From Kitasatospora sp. MMS16-BH015 (lineage in GTDB: Bacteria > Actinomycetota > Actinomycetes > Streptomycetales > Streptomycetaceae), in the NCBI RefSeq assembly GCF_002943525.1, contig NZ_CP025394.1, positions 434,001 through 498,000 on the forward strand: a stretch of DNA of 64,000 nucleotides. The letters run 5' to 3'. The position numbers and the translations under genes were made by a program. Position 1 is the first letter of the stretch. Every line of letters begins with the position of its first letter. The notes below the pieces were generated by a model, which worked only from the letters and a program-made list of their open reading frames with translations, was not told where the DNA came from and ran no database searches. Below are positions 1-8,202 of this stretch, piece after piece.

Positions 1-231
1 TTCGAACTGGCCGAAGGCGCCACCCTGCGCGACGCCCTCGCCACCTGGCACACGGAGATCGCCCGCGCCTGCGAGCTCTGCGCCGACCGCGCTCTGACCG
101 ACACCGGCCGCTTCATGGGGCAGGACGTCAACCTCCGCTGGATCTACGTCCACATGATCGAGGAATACGCCCGCCACAATGGCCACGCGGACCTACTCCG
201 GGAGCGCCTCGACGGCGCCACCGGCGTATGA
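1..231 (+). CDS. DinB/DUF664 family protein, C-terminal part
   Basis: The gene enters from the left edge with no start visible; 76 residues remain before a TGA. The tail reads LRWIYVHMIEEYARHNGHAD, the well-known C-terminal signature of actinobacterial DUF664/DinB proteins, with His residues typical of the metal site of this four-helix fold. The family is related to mycothiol- or bacillithiol-dependent DinB enzymes; the substrate here cannot be told. It converges on the lipoprotein gene to its right. Confidence 0.85.
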   Translation, partial: FELAEGATLRDALATWHTEIARACELCADRALTDTGRFMGQDVNLRWIYVHMIEEYARHNGHADLLRERLDGATGV

Positions 232-301
232 CACCGAATCAGGTGGTGCGCCGGACAGCTCGTGGGCGATCGGGCCTCACCAGCGAGCCCGGCACATTCG
301 T

Positions 302-325
302 CCCGCCGGCCCATCGAACGGCGGG
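302..325. terminator. Candidate bidirectional terminator hairpin
   Basis: CCCGCCG at 302-308 pairs perfectly with CGGCGGG at 319-325 across a 10-nt loop. It lies between two convergent genes (ends at 231 and 365), where a shared terminator is expected. There is no clear U tract, which is common in this group of organisms. Confidence 0.5.
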
Positions 326-364
326 CCTGTTGGGCCGTGTCACAGATGCCTCGGGCGAGGGAGC

Positions 365-709
365 TCAGGACGGAGCGGCCACGTGCGAGGGGTCTCCGCC
401 CAGGCTGCGGTACAGCTGCGTCCAGCGCAGGTCCGTCTCCGTCGCGGGTTTGCCGTCGCAGTACGCCTTGGTGCCGTTGGCCGTGTAGAAGCGCATCATC
501 GTCAGGACCGATGTCGGGTCGGCCTTCTGACCGGCCGTATAGCGGATTCCCGGTTCCTGCTGCTGGTGCTGCAGGCAGCTGGGCGACGGTGTCCCCGGCT
601 GTGCGTCGAAGCTGCCGTTCTCGTTCCCGCCGCACGCGGCAGCGAGGGGGCCGAGGGCCAGAACGAGGACGAGAATGGGGAGCGTGCGGCGGATTCGGAC
701 GGTGGGCAC
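365..709 (-). CDS. Small secreted lipoprotein next to a NicO permease
   Basis: 114 residues. The GTG at 709 is chosen because AGGAGG lies 8 nt upstream; the longer upstream reading is low-quality. The N-terminus has two Arg, a hydrophobic stretch and a lipobox LAAAC, so it should be lipid-anchored outside the cell. The mature part has two further Cys (near residues 44 and 78) and no domain I recognise. It starts 29 bp after the NicO gene on the same strand, so it is probably co-transcribed and may assist metal handling (inference). Confidence 0.7.
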   Translation of the reverse strand: MPTVRIRRTLPILVLVLALGPLAAACGGNENGSFDAQPGTPSPSCLQHQQQEPGIRYTAGQKADPTSVLTMMRFYTANGTKAYCDGKPATETDLRWTQLYRSLGGDPSHVAAPS

Positions 710-738
710 GAGCTGGACCTCCTGCTGCGGGGGCGGGT

Positions 739-2442
739 TCACAGAGTGGGCGGCAGACTGCGGACCACGAGTCCGATGCCGACGGTGACGACGAGCAAGG
801 CGGTCAGCAGCGCGGTGTACGGGGTGATCCGGCTGACCGCGCACAGGAAGGGCCGGTCGGCGGCTCCCGCGATCGAGTCGCCGAGCCGGACGAAGAGCAG
901 CCCCGCGGCCGTGAGGGTACCGGCCATGCCCAGCCCGTAGGCGAGCACCAGGCCCGCGCCGAAGAGGGTACGGCCCAGCGCCACCGCACCGAGCAGCACC
1001 ACCAGGGCGGAGGGGCTCGGCACCAGACCGCCCGCGATGCCCAGCCCGATCAGGCCGCGCCTGCCCAGCGGCCGGTCGGGCTCGCCGTGGTGATGATGAT
1101 GGCCGAACAGGCCATGGCGGTGGCCGTGACCGTGGTCATGGTGGTGGTCGCGGTCGTGGTCATGATGATGTCCGTGCGGGTGCGGGTGCGGGTGCTCGTG
1201 ACCGTGCTCGTGGGGATGGCCTTGGGGGTGATCGTGGCTGTGGTGACTTGGGCCGTCACCGTGGTCGTGGTCGTGGTCGTGGTGTCCGGTCTGGTCGGCT
1301 GGTGCACCGGCGAGTACCGGGACAGGGGCGTCGACAGGCCGGGCCGTGGTAGCCGGGGCGTGGTCGTGGGTGCGGCTGCGGGCACGGCGGAACGCGTCGA
1401 GCAGCAGCCCTGCGCCGACCAGGGTGACCAGCGCGCCGCTCGTGACGCCGAGCCAGCCGAGGACGAGGTCGCCGGCCAGCGAGGAGAAGGCGGTCAGACA
1501 CAGCCCGAGGACGAGAACGCCCGCGGTGTGGGTCACGGTGACGGTCGCACCGACTGTGAGGGCGTCGCGGGTGCTGCCGCGCCGCCCGGCCAGGTACGCC
1601 GCCATGATCGTCTTGCCGTGCCCGGGGAGCAGTGCGTGTCCGGCGCCCAACACGATGGACAGGAGTACGGCGAGCAGGCCGACCGGCAGGGTCAGGTTGT
1701 GTGTCGCGCCCAGCCCGGCGAGCTTGGCGTCCAGTCGGGCGAGCCAGGCGGTGGGCCCGCTGCCCTGCGCGCCGCCGGCGGCGCCGGCGAGCGCGGAGCT
1801 GGTTCCGTCGCCGGGCACTGCGGTGAACTCGGCGGTCACGACGCCGCTGGGGCTGTCCAGCAGATCCCGTGGGTAGTCCCGCAACTGCCGGGAGATCGAC
1901 TGCTCGGGAACGCTGCTGTCCTGGAGGTGGGCGCCTTCGGCTGCGGCCGTGATCTCGTTCCACCCCACCCGGGTTGCGTCGCTCCCGGTGGCCACCCGCA
2001 GCCGGGCCCCGGCCGGGCCGAGGTCCAGCGGTGCCTGGAGGCGGCACTCCAGGCGGCTGGTCTCCAGGCCGGCTGAGCCGGGCGCGTACTGGAACGAGGC
2101 CGAACTCACCGTCCAGTGCAGGGTGCCGCCGTCCGCCGTGACGGTGAGCCGGTCGGCGCTCTGGCGGCACTGCTGGTCGGCCCAGGCTGCCAGTTCGCCG
2201 TCGTCCGCTGTGCCGTTGCCGTCGCGGTCCACCTCCGGCTTCTGCTGCAGGGTGGGGATCTCGGCAGTGTCGGTGACGGACAGGGCTTCGAGACGGTCGG
2301 GGTGCACGGTCAGGCCGGTGTAACGGTTGACGGAGAAGTTGCCGAGCGGGTGGGCTCCGGCTGGGGGCGTGACGGCTGCGGTCAGCCATACAGTGCCGAC
2401 CAGCAGGACACCGGCTCGGGCAACGGAACGGGGGACGGCCAC
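739..2442 (-). CDS. NicO-family nickel/cobalt transporter with signal peptide and His-rich loop
   Basis: 567 residues. GTG at 2442 is preceded by GGAGG at 6 nt. The N-terminus is a signal peptide (GTVWLTAAVTPPAGAHPLGN). An extracytoplasmic domain follows, with an EF-hand-like DRDGNGTADDGEL loop near residue 75. Membrane segments then carry the metal-site motif AGHALLPGHGKT (about residues 265-285). A cytoplasmic loop with over 30 His (roughly 1085-1295 in DNA) separates the two membrane halves. NicO/RcnA-like proteins move Ni2+ or Co2+; direction here is unproven, but pairing with a HoxN permease favours uptake. The extra N-terminal domain is shared with other actinobacterial members. Confidence 0.85.
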   Translation of the reverse strand: MAVPRSVARAGVLLVGTVWLTAAVTPPAGAHPLGNFSVNRYTGLTVHPDRLEALSVTDTAEIPTLQQKPEVDRDGNGTADDGELAAWADQQCRQSADRLTVTADGGTLHWTVSSASFQYAPGSAGLETSRLECRLQAPLDLGPAGARLRVATGSDATRVGWNEITAAAEGAHLQDSSVPEQSISRQLRDYPRDLLDSPSGVVTAEFTAVPGDGTSSALAGAAGGAQGSGPTAWLARLDAKLAGLGATHNLTLPVGLLAVLLSIVLGAGHALLPGHGKTIMAAYLAGRRGSTRDALTVGATVTVTHTAGVLVLGLCLTAFSSLAGDLVLGWLGVTSGALVTLVGAGLLLDAFRRARSRTHDHAPATTARPVDAPVPVLAGAPADQTGHHDHDHDHGDGPSHHSHDHPQGHPHEHGHEHPHPHPHGHHHDHDRDHHHDHGHGHRHGLFGHHHHHGEPDRPLGRRGLIGLGIAGGLVPSPSALVVLLGAVALGRTLFGAGLVLAYGLGMAGTLTAAGLLFVRLGDSIAGAADRPFLCAVSRITPYTALLTALLVVTVGIGLVVRSLPPTL

Positions 2443-2746
2443 GTACTGCCTCCGGCGGATGGGCCAGGGGCCGCTCCTGGTGGGGCACCTGGCGGGTCGG
2501 TGCCGGACACCGTGACCGGCTCTGACACCTTCGCCGCACAACGCCGACCGCCCCGCCCGCGACACGGCCGACCCGCGACAGTCACCCGGACGGATGCAGC
2601 ACCTTCGTGCCCACGCACGTACGACGGTTCCAGTGACGGCAGTTGGGCGATCTTCGCATCTCCGAAGAAGACGATCCTGCGCTCCTCGATGCACGTCGGG
2701 GCGTGCGATCCGCGCTCCACATCCACCGGATGCCTCAGCGCGCCCC

Positions 2747-2780
2747 ATGACAGACCTGAGCAGTTGCCAGCATTATGCAA
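2747..2780 (+). promoter_or_regulatory. hoxN promoter overlapped by a Nur-box-like palindrome
   Basis: A -35 like ATGACA (2747-2752) and a -10 like CATTAT (2771-2776) are 18 bp apart, 62 bp before the permease start. TTGCCA-GCATT-ATGCAA at 2764-2780 covers the -10. It differs from the Streptomyces Nur box as I recall it (tTGCaa-N5-ttGCAA) by about two bases. Nur is a nickel-specific Fur homologue that represses nickel uptake genes. The palindrome is 322 bp from the divergent NicO gene. Confidence 0.6.
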
Positions 2781-2837
2781 CTACTAGAGCAAGGCTTCCC
2801 GCTGTGCCTTCCGTGCCCCAGGTGAGGAAGTACGCCC

Positions 2838-4007
2838 ATGACGACCACCGCACCCGTCCGCGCACTGAGCGACAACATCAGGTCATCGTGGCGGCGCACC
2901 GCCGCGACGATGACCCGTCAGGAATGGTCCCGGCTGGCCGCGATGGCGGCCTTCATCACCGCGCTGCACGTCGTCGGCTGGTTCACCCTGGTCGTGATCG
3001 TTGCGCCGGGCCACTACAGCGTCGGCACGAGGAGCTTCGGGGTCGGAATCGGCGTGACCGCCTATACCCTGGGCATGCGGCACGCCTTCGACGCCGACCA
3101 CATCGCCGCCATCGACAACACCACCCGCAAGCTCATGCAGGAGGGCAAGCGGCCGCTGTCGGTGGGGTTCTGGTTCTCGCTCGGCCACTCCAGCATCGTC
3201 TTCGCCCTGGCGTTCCTGCTCTCGCTGGGCGTCAAGGCGCTCGCCGGCCCGGTGCAGGACGACGGATCGAGGCTGCACCAGGTCACCAGCCTGGTCGGCA
3301 CCGCCGTGTCCGGCACCTTCCTCTACCTGATCGCGGCCATCAACCTGGTTGTCCTGGCCGGTATCTGGCGGATCTTCAGGCGGATGCGCTCCGGGCACTT
3401 CGACGAAGCGGCGCTGGAGGAGCAGCTCGACAAGCGCGGCCCGATGAACAGGCTGCTCGGCCGAGTGACCCGGTCGGTCGGCAAGCCGTGGCACATGTAT
3501 CCGCTGGGGCTGCTGTTCGGCCTCGGCTTCGACACCGCCACGGAGATCGCCCTGCTCGTCCTGGCCGGGTCGGGGGCGGCGTCCGGTCTGCCCTGGTACG
3601 CCATCCTGTGTATGCCCGTCCTGTTCGCGGCCGGCATGTGCCTGCTCGACACGATCGACGGGTCGTTCATGAACTTCGCCTACGGCTGGGCGTTCTCCAA
3701 GCCGGTCCGCAAGATCTACTACAACCTCACCATCACCGGCCTGTCGGTCGCCGTCGCGCTGATCATCGGCACTGTCGAACTGCTCGGCCTGCTCGCCCAG
3801 CAGCTCGACCTCCACGGCGTCCTCTGGGACCGGATGGCCGCCCTGGACCTCAACCTCGTCGGGTTCGTCATCGTCGGCCTGTTCTTCGCCACCTGGATCA
3901 TCGCCCTGACCGTCTGGAAGCTCGGCCGGATCGAGGAGAAGTGGACCGTCGGTCTGCACACCTCGGCGGTAGAGGTGGTCCCCGGACCGGCTGCGGTAGA
4001 GAGCTGA
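2838..4007 (+). CDS. hoxN: HoxN/HupN/NixA-type nickel/cobalt permease (NiCoT)
   Basis: 389 residues, the usual size for the family. The signature HAFDADHIAAIDNTTR sits near residue 82 in the second membrane segment, followed by LGHSSIVF, LGFDTATE and GMCLLDTIDG, the four hallmark NiCoT motifs; His and Asp of the first motif are essential for Ni2+/Co2+ transport in studied members. Multiple hydrophobic segments place it in the plasma membrane. It is divergent from the NicO gene and appears to be controlled by the Nur-like site upstream. Nickel would serve urease, Ni-SOD or hydrogenase, none of which is in this window. Ni versus Co preference cannot be read from sequence. Confidence 0.93.
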   Translation: MTTTAPVRALSDNIRSSWRRTAATMTRQEWSRLAAMAAFITALHVVGWFTLVVIVAPGHYSVGTRSFGVGIGVTAYTLGMRHAFDADHIAAIDNTTRKLMQEGKRPLSVGFWFSLGHSSIVFALAFLLSLGVKALAGPVQDDGSRLHQVTSLVGTAVSGTFLYLIAAINLVVLAGIWRIFRRMRSGHFDEAALEEQLDKRGPMNRLLGRVTRSVGKPWHMYPLGLLFGLGFDTATEIALLVLAGSGAASGLPWYAILCMPVLFAAGMCLLDTIDGSFMNFAYGWAFSKPVRKIYYNLTITGLSVAVALIIGTVELLGLLAQQLDLHGVLWDRMAALDLNLVGFVIVGLFFATWIIALTVWKLGRIEEKWTVGLHTSAVEVVPGPAAVES

Positions 4008-4220
4008 CCGTCCGGGGTCACGGGCCCTGGCCGAGGTTCGGCTGTCCGGGTGCAGTTGCTCAACCACGCGGGTGACCCGAGCGGTCCGGGCCGCGCGCTT
4101 CCACGAATCCGTGTCGGGATCCGGCTCAAGTGCCAGTGCGGCTGTTCAGCCGGAGCCGCCCCGCGGGCACCACTGAGCCCGGCGGACACCCACCCGTCAC
4201 GGAAGCGAGAACTCCACCGT

Positions 4221-5669
4221 ATGAACGTCACACGCCGACCTGCCCGAACGAGCTCCACCGCCCGCACCGCGGCGATCCTCACCACCATGAGCCTCGCCCT
4301 CGCCAGCACCGCCCTGCTCGGCGCCGGCGCCGGCGTCAGCACCGCCTCCAGCCACCGCGAGGCGCCGCTCATCGCCGCCGACCCGCAGGTCGACAACACC
4401 GACGTCTACGCCTTCACCAGCCCCGACAACCAGGACACCGTCACCCTGGTCGCCAACTGGCTGCCGTTCCAGGAGCCCAACGGCGGCCCCAACTTCTACC
4501 CCTGGGCCGACGGCGCCCACTACGACATCAACATCGACTCCCAGGGCACCGGCCACCCCGACATCACCTACCGCTGGACCTTCCACACCGAGGACCAGCG
4601 CGGCACCAACACCTTCCTCTACAACAACGGCGTCGTGAACAACCTCACCGACCCCACCCTGCTGTTCCACCAGTACTACACCCTCCAGGAGCTGCGCCCC
4701 GGCTGCAAGCCCAAGACCCTGGTCGCGCACGGCACCGCCGCCCCCTCCGACACCGGCAAGGCCTCGATGCCCGACTACGGCAAGCTGCGCGACCAGGCCA
4801 CCGTCCAACTCCCCGGCGGCGGACAGACCGTGGCCACGCAGGCCGCCGACCCGTTCTTCCTCGACCTGCGGGTCTTCGACCTGCTCTACGGCGGCAACCT
4901 CTCCGAGGTCGGCCAGAACACCCTCGCCGGATACAACGTCAACACGCTCTCCATCCAGGTCCCCAAGAGCGACCTCGCCTACAAGGGCGACGCGACCCGC
5001 AACCCGGTGATCGGGGTGTGGTCCAGCACCGAGAAGCAGAGCATGAAGCTCTCCCCTGGCAAGGAGGAGCCGGTGGGCAAGTACGTCCAGGTCTCGCGCC
5101 TGGGCAACCCGCTGGTCAACGAGGTCGTCGTCCCGGCCGGCCTGAAGGACGCGTTCAACGCGCTGCCGCCCTCGGAGGACCACAACCAGCCAGCCGTCGT
5201 CGCCAAGGTCCTCGACCCGGAGGTCCCGCACCTCGTCCAGGCCGTCTACGGCCTGCCCGCCCCGGCCACGCCGCGCACCGATCTCCAGGAGATCTTCCTC
5301 ACCGGCATCGCCAAGGCGGCCAACGGCCCGCTCGCCGTCGACCTCAACTCCCAGCTCATGAACCAGGACATCGACCCCAACGCGTTCGTCCCGGCCGAGG
5401 AGCTGCGCCTGAACATGTCGACGCCGGTCACCGCCGAGCCGGACCGCCTCGGTGTCCTCAACGGGGACTTCCAGGGCTTCCCGAACGGGCGCCGCCTGAC
5501 CGACGACGTCGTGGACATCGCCCTGCAGGTCGTCGAGGGCGCCACCCCCGGCCACCTGATCCCGGCGCTGGCCGCCGGCGACAAGGTCGACCACGCCGAC
5601 AAGCCGTTCGGCACCACCTTCCCCTACGTCGCTCTGCCCTACGCCAAGGCCGTCAACCAGGCCCACTGA
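4221..5669 (+). CDS. Secreted DUF4331 protein
   Basis: 482 residues. ATG at 4221 begins a signal peptide with a twin-Arg-free basic head and an Ala/Leu-rich core, followed by ASSHREAPLIAADPQVDNTDVYAF, split here as the diagnostic DUF4331 opening (SSHREAPL and DNTDVY). The rest is uniform DUF4331 sequence with many Asn/Asp/His. Its function is unknown; members are secreted and often stand next to TPR proteins, as here. It could be a surface or metal-associated protein, but no active site can be named. A strong hairpin follows its stop codon. Confidence 0.85.
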   Translation: MNVTRRPARTSSTARTAAILTTMSLALASTALLGAGAGVSTASSHREAPLIAADPQVDNTDVYAFTSPDNQDTVTLVANWLPFQEPNGGPNFYPWADGAHYDINIDSQGTGHPDITYRWTFHTEDQRGTNTFLYNNGVVNNLTDPTLLFHQYYTLQELRPGCKPKTLVAHGTAAPSDTGKASMPDYGKLRDQATVQLPGGGQTVATQAADPFFLDLRVFDLLYGGNLSEVGQNTLAGYNVNTLSIQVPKSDLAYKGDATRNPVIGVWSSTEKQSMKLSPGKEEPVGKYVQVSRLGNPLVNEVVVPAGLKDAFNALPPSEDHNQPAVVAKVLDPEVPHLVQAVYGLPAPATPRTDLQEIFLTGIAKAANGPLAVDLNSQLMNQDIDPNAFVPAEELRLNMSTPVTAEPDRLGVLNGDFQGFPNGRRLTDDVVDIALQVVEGATPGHLIPALAAGDKVDHADKPFGTTFPYVALPYAKAVNQAH

Positions 5670-5678
5670 CGGTAGATC

Positions 5679-5717
5679 GGGGCGGGTGCGGCGGAGGATC
5701 CCCCGCGCACCCGCCCC
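5679..5717 (+). terminator. Strong hairpin after the DUF4331 gene
   Basis: GGGGCGGGTGCG (5679-5690) is the exact reverse complement of CGCACCCGCCCC (5706-5717), a 12-bp perfect GC-rich stem with a 15-nt loop. It starts 9 bp after the DUF4331 stop and ends 37 bp before the TPR start, so it may either terminate or lower read-through into the TPR gene. Confidence 0.75.
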
Positions 5718-5754
5718 GCCCCACGTGACCCTTCGGCTCAACCGGGACCGGGAC

Positions 5755-7071
5755 ATGCGACGACTTCCGCTCGTGCTCACCACCACCATCATGTGCGGCG
5801 CGCTGGCCGCCGTCGGCCTGTGGCAGGAACGCCCGGTCGATCGGTCGTCCTCGTCGGACAACGTCCGGCGCGACAACCGACAGCTCGCCACCGGCTCCCT
5901 GCCCCAGGCCATCACCACCGACCAGCAGCGGCTTCGCGCCGCACCTACCGACGCAGCAGGCTGGGCACGCCTGGGCGCGGAGTACGTGGAACAGGCCCGG
6001 CTGACCGCCGACCCCTCCTACTACCCGAAGGCCGACGACGCGCTGCAACGCTCACTCACCCTCGCACCGAAGGACAACATCGACGCGCTCACCGGACTGG
6101 GGGCGCTCGCCAACGCCCGCCATCAGTTCGCCCAGGCCCGCGACCTCGCCGGCCAGGCGATCGCGATCGCGCCGCTGCACTGGCCGGCCTACGCCGTCCT
6201 CGCCGACGCCCGCACCCAGCTCGGCGACGACACCGGCGCCACCGAAGCGGTGCAGCAACTGCTGGACCGCCAACCGGGCACCGCCTCCTTCACCCGCGCC
6301 GCCTACGACCTCGAACAGCACGGCCGCACCGACGACGCCAAGCAAGCACTCCAGCAAGCCCTGACCGACGCCTTCGACCCCGCCGACAAGGCGTTCTGCC
6401 AATACCAGACCGCCGAACTTGACCGCAACGCCGGCCACCCCGACCAGGCCCTGGCCGGATACCGGCAGGCGCTTGCCGACGACCCCGACTACACCCCGGC
6501 CCTCGCCGGCCAGGCCCGGGCCGAAGCCTCCCTCGGCAACACCGACAGCGCCGTACGGGACTACGCCAAGGCCATCGCCAAGGTGCCGCTGCCGCAGTAC
6601 CTGCTGGAAATGGGCGAACTGCAGCAAGCCCTCGGCCACCCCGCCCAGGCCGAGGAACAGTACCGGCTGCTGGACGCCGAACAGCGCCTCGCCGCGGCCA
6701 ACGGCGTCGTCGACGACCTGACCATGGGCCAGTACCAGGCCGACCACGGCGACCCAGCCAAGGCGGTACGCCTGCTTAGGGCCGAATGGGACCGGAGGCA
6801 CAACGTCCTGGTCGCCGACGCCCTCGCCTGGGCCCTGCACCGCCAAGGCGCCGACACCGAGGCCCTCGAACTCGCCCGCCAGGCCCAGCACACTGGCTGG
6901 CACAACGCCCTGTTCGCCTACCACCGCGGCGAGATCGAACACGCCCTCGGCCAGGATGCCGCCGCCCACGACGACCTCGCCCAAGCCCTCCGTGAGGACC
7001 CCTACTTCAGTCCGCTCCAGGCACCCCTCGCCCGAGCAGACCTGGCCGCCCTCACCGGCAGCACGCCCTGA
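5755..7071 (+). CDS. Membrane-anchored TPR-repeat protein
   Basis: 438 residues from ATG 5755, the start of a hydrophobic segment (RRLPLVLTTTIMCGALAAVG). The remainder is a string of tetratricopeptide helices such as GWARLGAEYVEQARL, NIDALTGLGALANARHQFAQA and QALAGYRQALADDPDY, spanning about residues 65-430. TPR arrays bind proteins. It would be anchored with the repeats outside or at the membrane face. Position next to DUF4331 is a recurring arrangement in actinobacteria, so a joint role is likely, though the hairpin between them hints at unequal expression. Confidence 0.82.
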   Translation: MRRLPLVLTTTIMCGALAAVGLWQERPVDRSSSSDNVRRDNRQLATGSLPQAITTDQQRLRAAPTDAAGWARLGAEYVEQARLTADPSYYPKADDALQRSLTLAPKDNIDALTGLGALANARHQFAQARDLAGQAIAIAPLHWPAYAVLADARTQLGDDTGATEAVQQLLDRQPGTASFTRAAYDLEQHGRTDDAKQALQQALTDAFDPADKAFCQYQTAELDRNAGHPDQALAGYRQALADDPDYTPALAGQARAEASLGNTDSAVRDYAKAIAKVPLPQYLLEMGELQQALGHPAQAEEQYRLLDAEQRLAAANGVVDDLTMGQYQADHGDPAKAVRLLRAEWDRRHNVLVADALAWALHRQGADTEALELARQAQHTGWHNALFAYHRGEIEHALGQDAAAHDDLAQALREDPYFSPLQAPLARADLAALTGSTP

Positions 7072-7395
7072 CAGCGAACCCGTCCCCGACACGGGCAGCT
7101 CGGCTCGCAGTGACCCACTACCCAGAAGCCACCGAGCCAGCTACACCGACTGCGGAACCGCTGCCACCGGAGGCCACCCCCCAGTTCTCGCAGGTCGCGA
7201 GAACGTCATGCGAAGAGACCACATCAAAGTGCGCGAAAGCCAGGTGGAGTGACGCCATAAGGCGCAACCCCGCTCACTCCCCCGGGTGAAGAACGGCGCA
7301 CTCGCCGAACAAGGACCAATCCGCCGCACCACGCGTGACGAACCATGCCGGTAGGAGCCCGCCACTAGTGGGCCCACGGGATGAGACGGGGCACG
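7072..7395. other. Intergenic region with an 8-bp inverted repeat
   Basis: No gene is convincing in this 324-bp gap. GTTCTCGC (7184-7191) and GCGAGAAC (7197-7204) form a perfect inverted repeat with a 5-nt spacer, usable as a regulator site or hairpin. A GTGGGCCCAC palindrome lies about 20 bp before the ferritin-like start. No canonical -35/-10 pair stands out. Confidence 0.5.
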
Positions 7396-8202
7396 ATGGC
7401 CACAGAACACATCGACACCCGGCTGCTCGAAGGACTCACCGAGCAGTCGGAAGACCTGAACAGCGACGCTCTGCGGATCACCCGCGAGGCGCTGACCGAC
7501 TTCGGGCAGGTGGTCGAGTCCGAGCAGCGTCGCTGGTGGCAGCGCGGCGGCCTGATCGCCGGCGCCGGCGGCCTGGCCGCCCTGTGGGGTGCCTCGCGCG
7601 CCTTCGCCGACACCGCCTCGCCCTCGGGTTCGATGGCGGACGACATCATGGCGCTGCAGACCGCCGCCTCGATCGAGAACCTGGCGGTGAGCGTCTACCA
7701 GACCGCTGCCACCCTGCCGTTCATCAAGGACGGCAACAAGACGGTGGCCGCGTTCATCGCGAAGACCACCACCCAGCACCAGGCCCACGCACAGGCGTTC
7801 AACGCCGCCGCCACGAAGGCGGGCGGGAAGGCCCAGAACGACCCGGACCCGAAGTACAAGGCGGTCGTCGACCAGACACTGCCGACCATCAAGACCCCCG
7901 CCGACGTGGTCAAACTGGCCATCACCCTGGAGGACGTGGCAGCCCAGACCTACACCAAGAACGTCTCCCAGGTCTCCACCGCCGACCTGCGCAAGCTGTT
8001 CGCCTCGGTCGCCCCGGTGGAGGCCCAGCACCGCGCCACCCTGCTCGCCGTCCAAGCGCTACTCGCAGGCAACGCCGCCGACCTGATCACCATCCCCGTC
8101 GACCCGGCCAAGCTCCCCGCCGCGGCCGGCAGCGTCGGCTTCCCCGACGCCTTCTACAAGACCGACAGCGCTTCCCCGATCAGCGAAGGGGCCGTCAAGT
8201 GA
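7396..8202 (+). CDS. Ferritin-like domain protein, first of a tandem pair
   Basis: 268 residues. ATG at 7396 is preferred over an in-frame ATG 15 bp earlier because a GACGGGG-like site precedes it. A hydrophobic segment near residue 55 (GGLIAGAGGLAALWGASRAFA, with a basic head) suggests export or anchoring. The ferritin-like helices carry SIENLAVSVYQTA, QHQAHAQAF, TLEDVAAQTY and PVEAQHRATL, giving the spaced Glu and ExxH residues expected for a di-metal site. It fits the actinobacterial ferritin-like family often called PF13668. The GTG of the next gene overlaps its stop (GTGA), so the two are translationally coupled. Confidence 0.8.
   Translation: MATEHIDTRLLEGLTEQSEDLNSDALRITREALTDFGQVVESEQRRWWQRGGLIAGAGGLAALWGASRAFADTASPSGSMADDIMALQTAASIENLAVSVYQTAATLPFIKDGNKTVAAFIAKTTTQHQAHAQAFNAAATKAGGKAQNDPDPKYKAVVDQTLPTIKTPADVVKLAITLEDVAAQTYTKNVSQVSTADLRKLFASVAPVEAQHRATLLAVQALLAGNAADLITIPVDPAKLPAAAGSVGFPDAFYKTDSASPISEGAVK

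Noticed and set aside
1085..1295. Short regular repeats that could suggest a CRISPR or minisatellite
   Set aside because: The pattern is codon-level CAC/GAC repetition within a coding loop, with no repeat-spacer structure.
1050..1385. Thr-rich minus frame beside the His-rich loop
   Set aside because: It is the shifted reading of the CAC/GAC repeats coding for the His/Asp loop of the NicO transporter.
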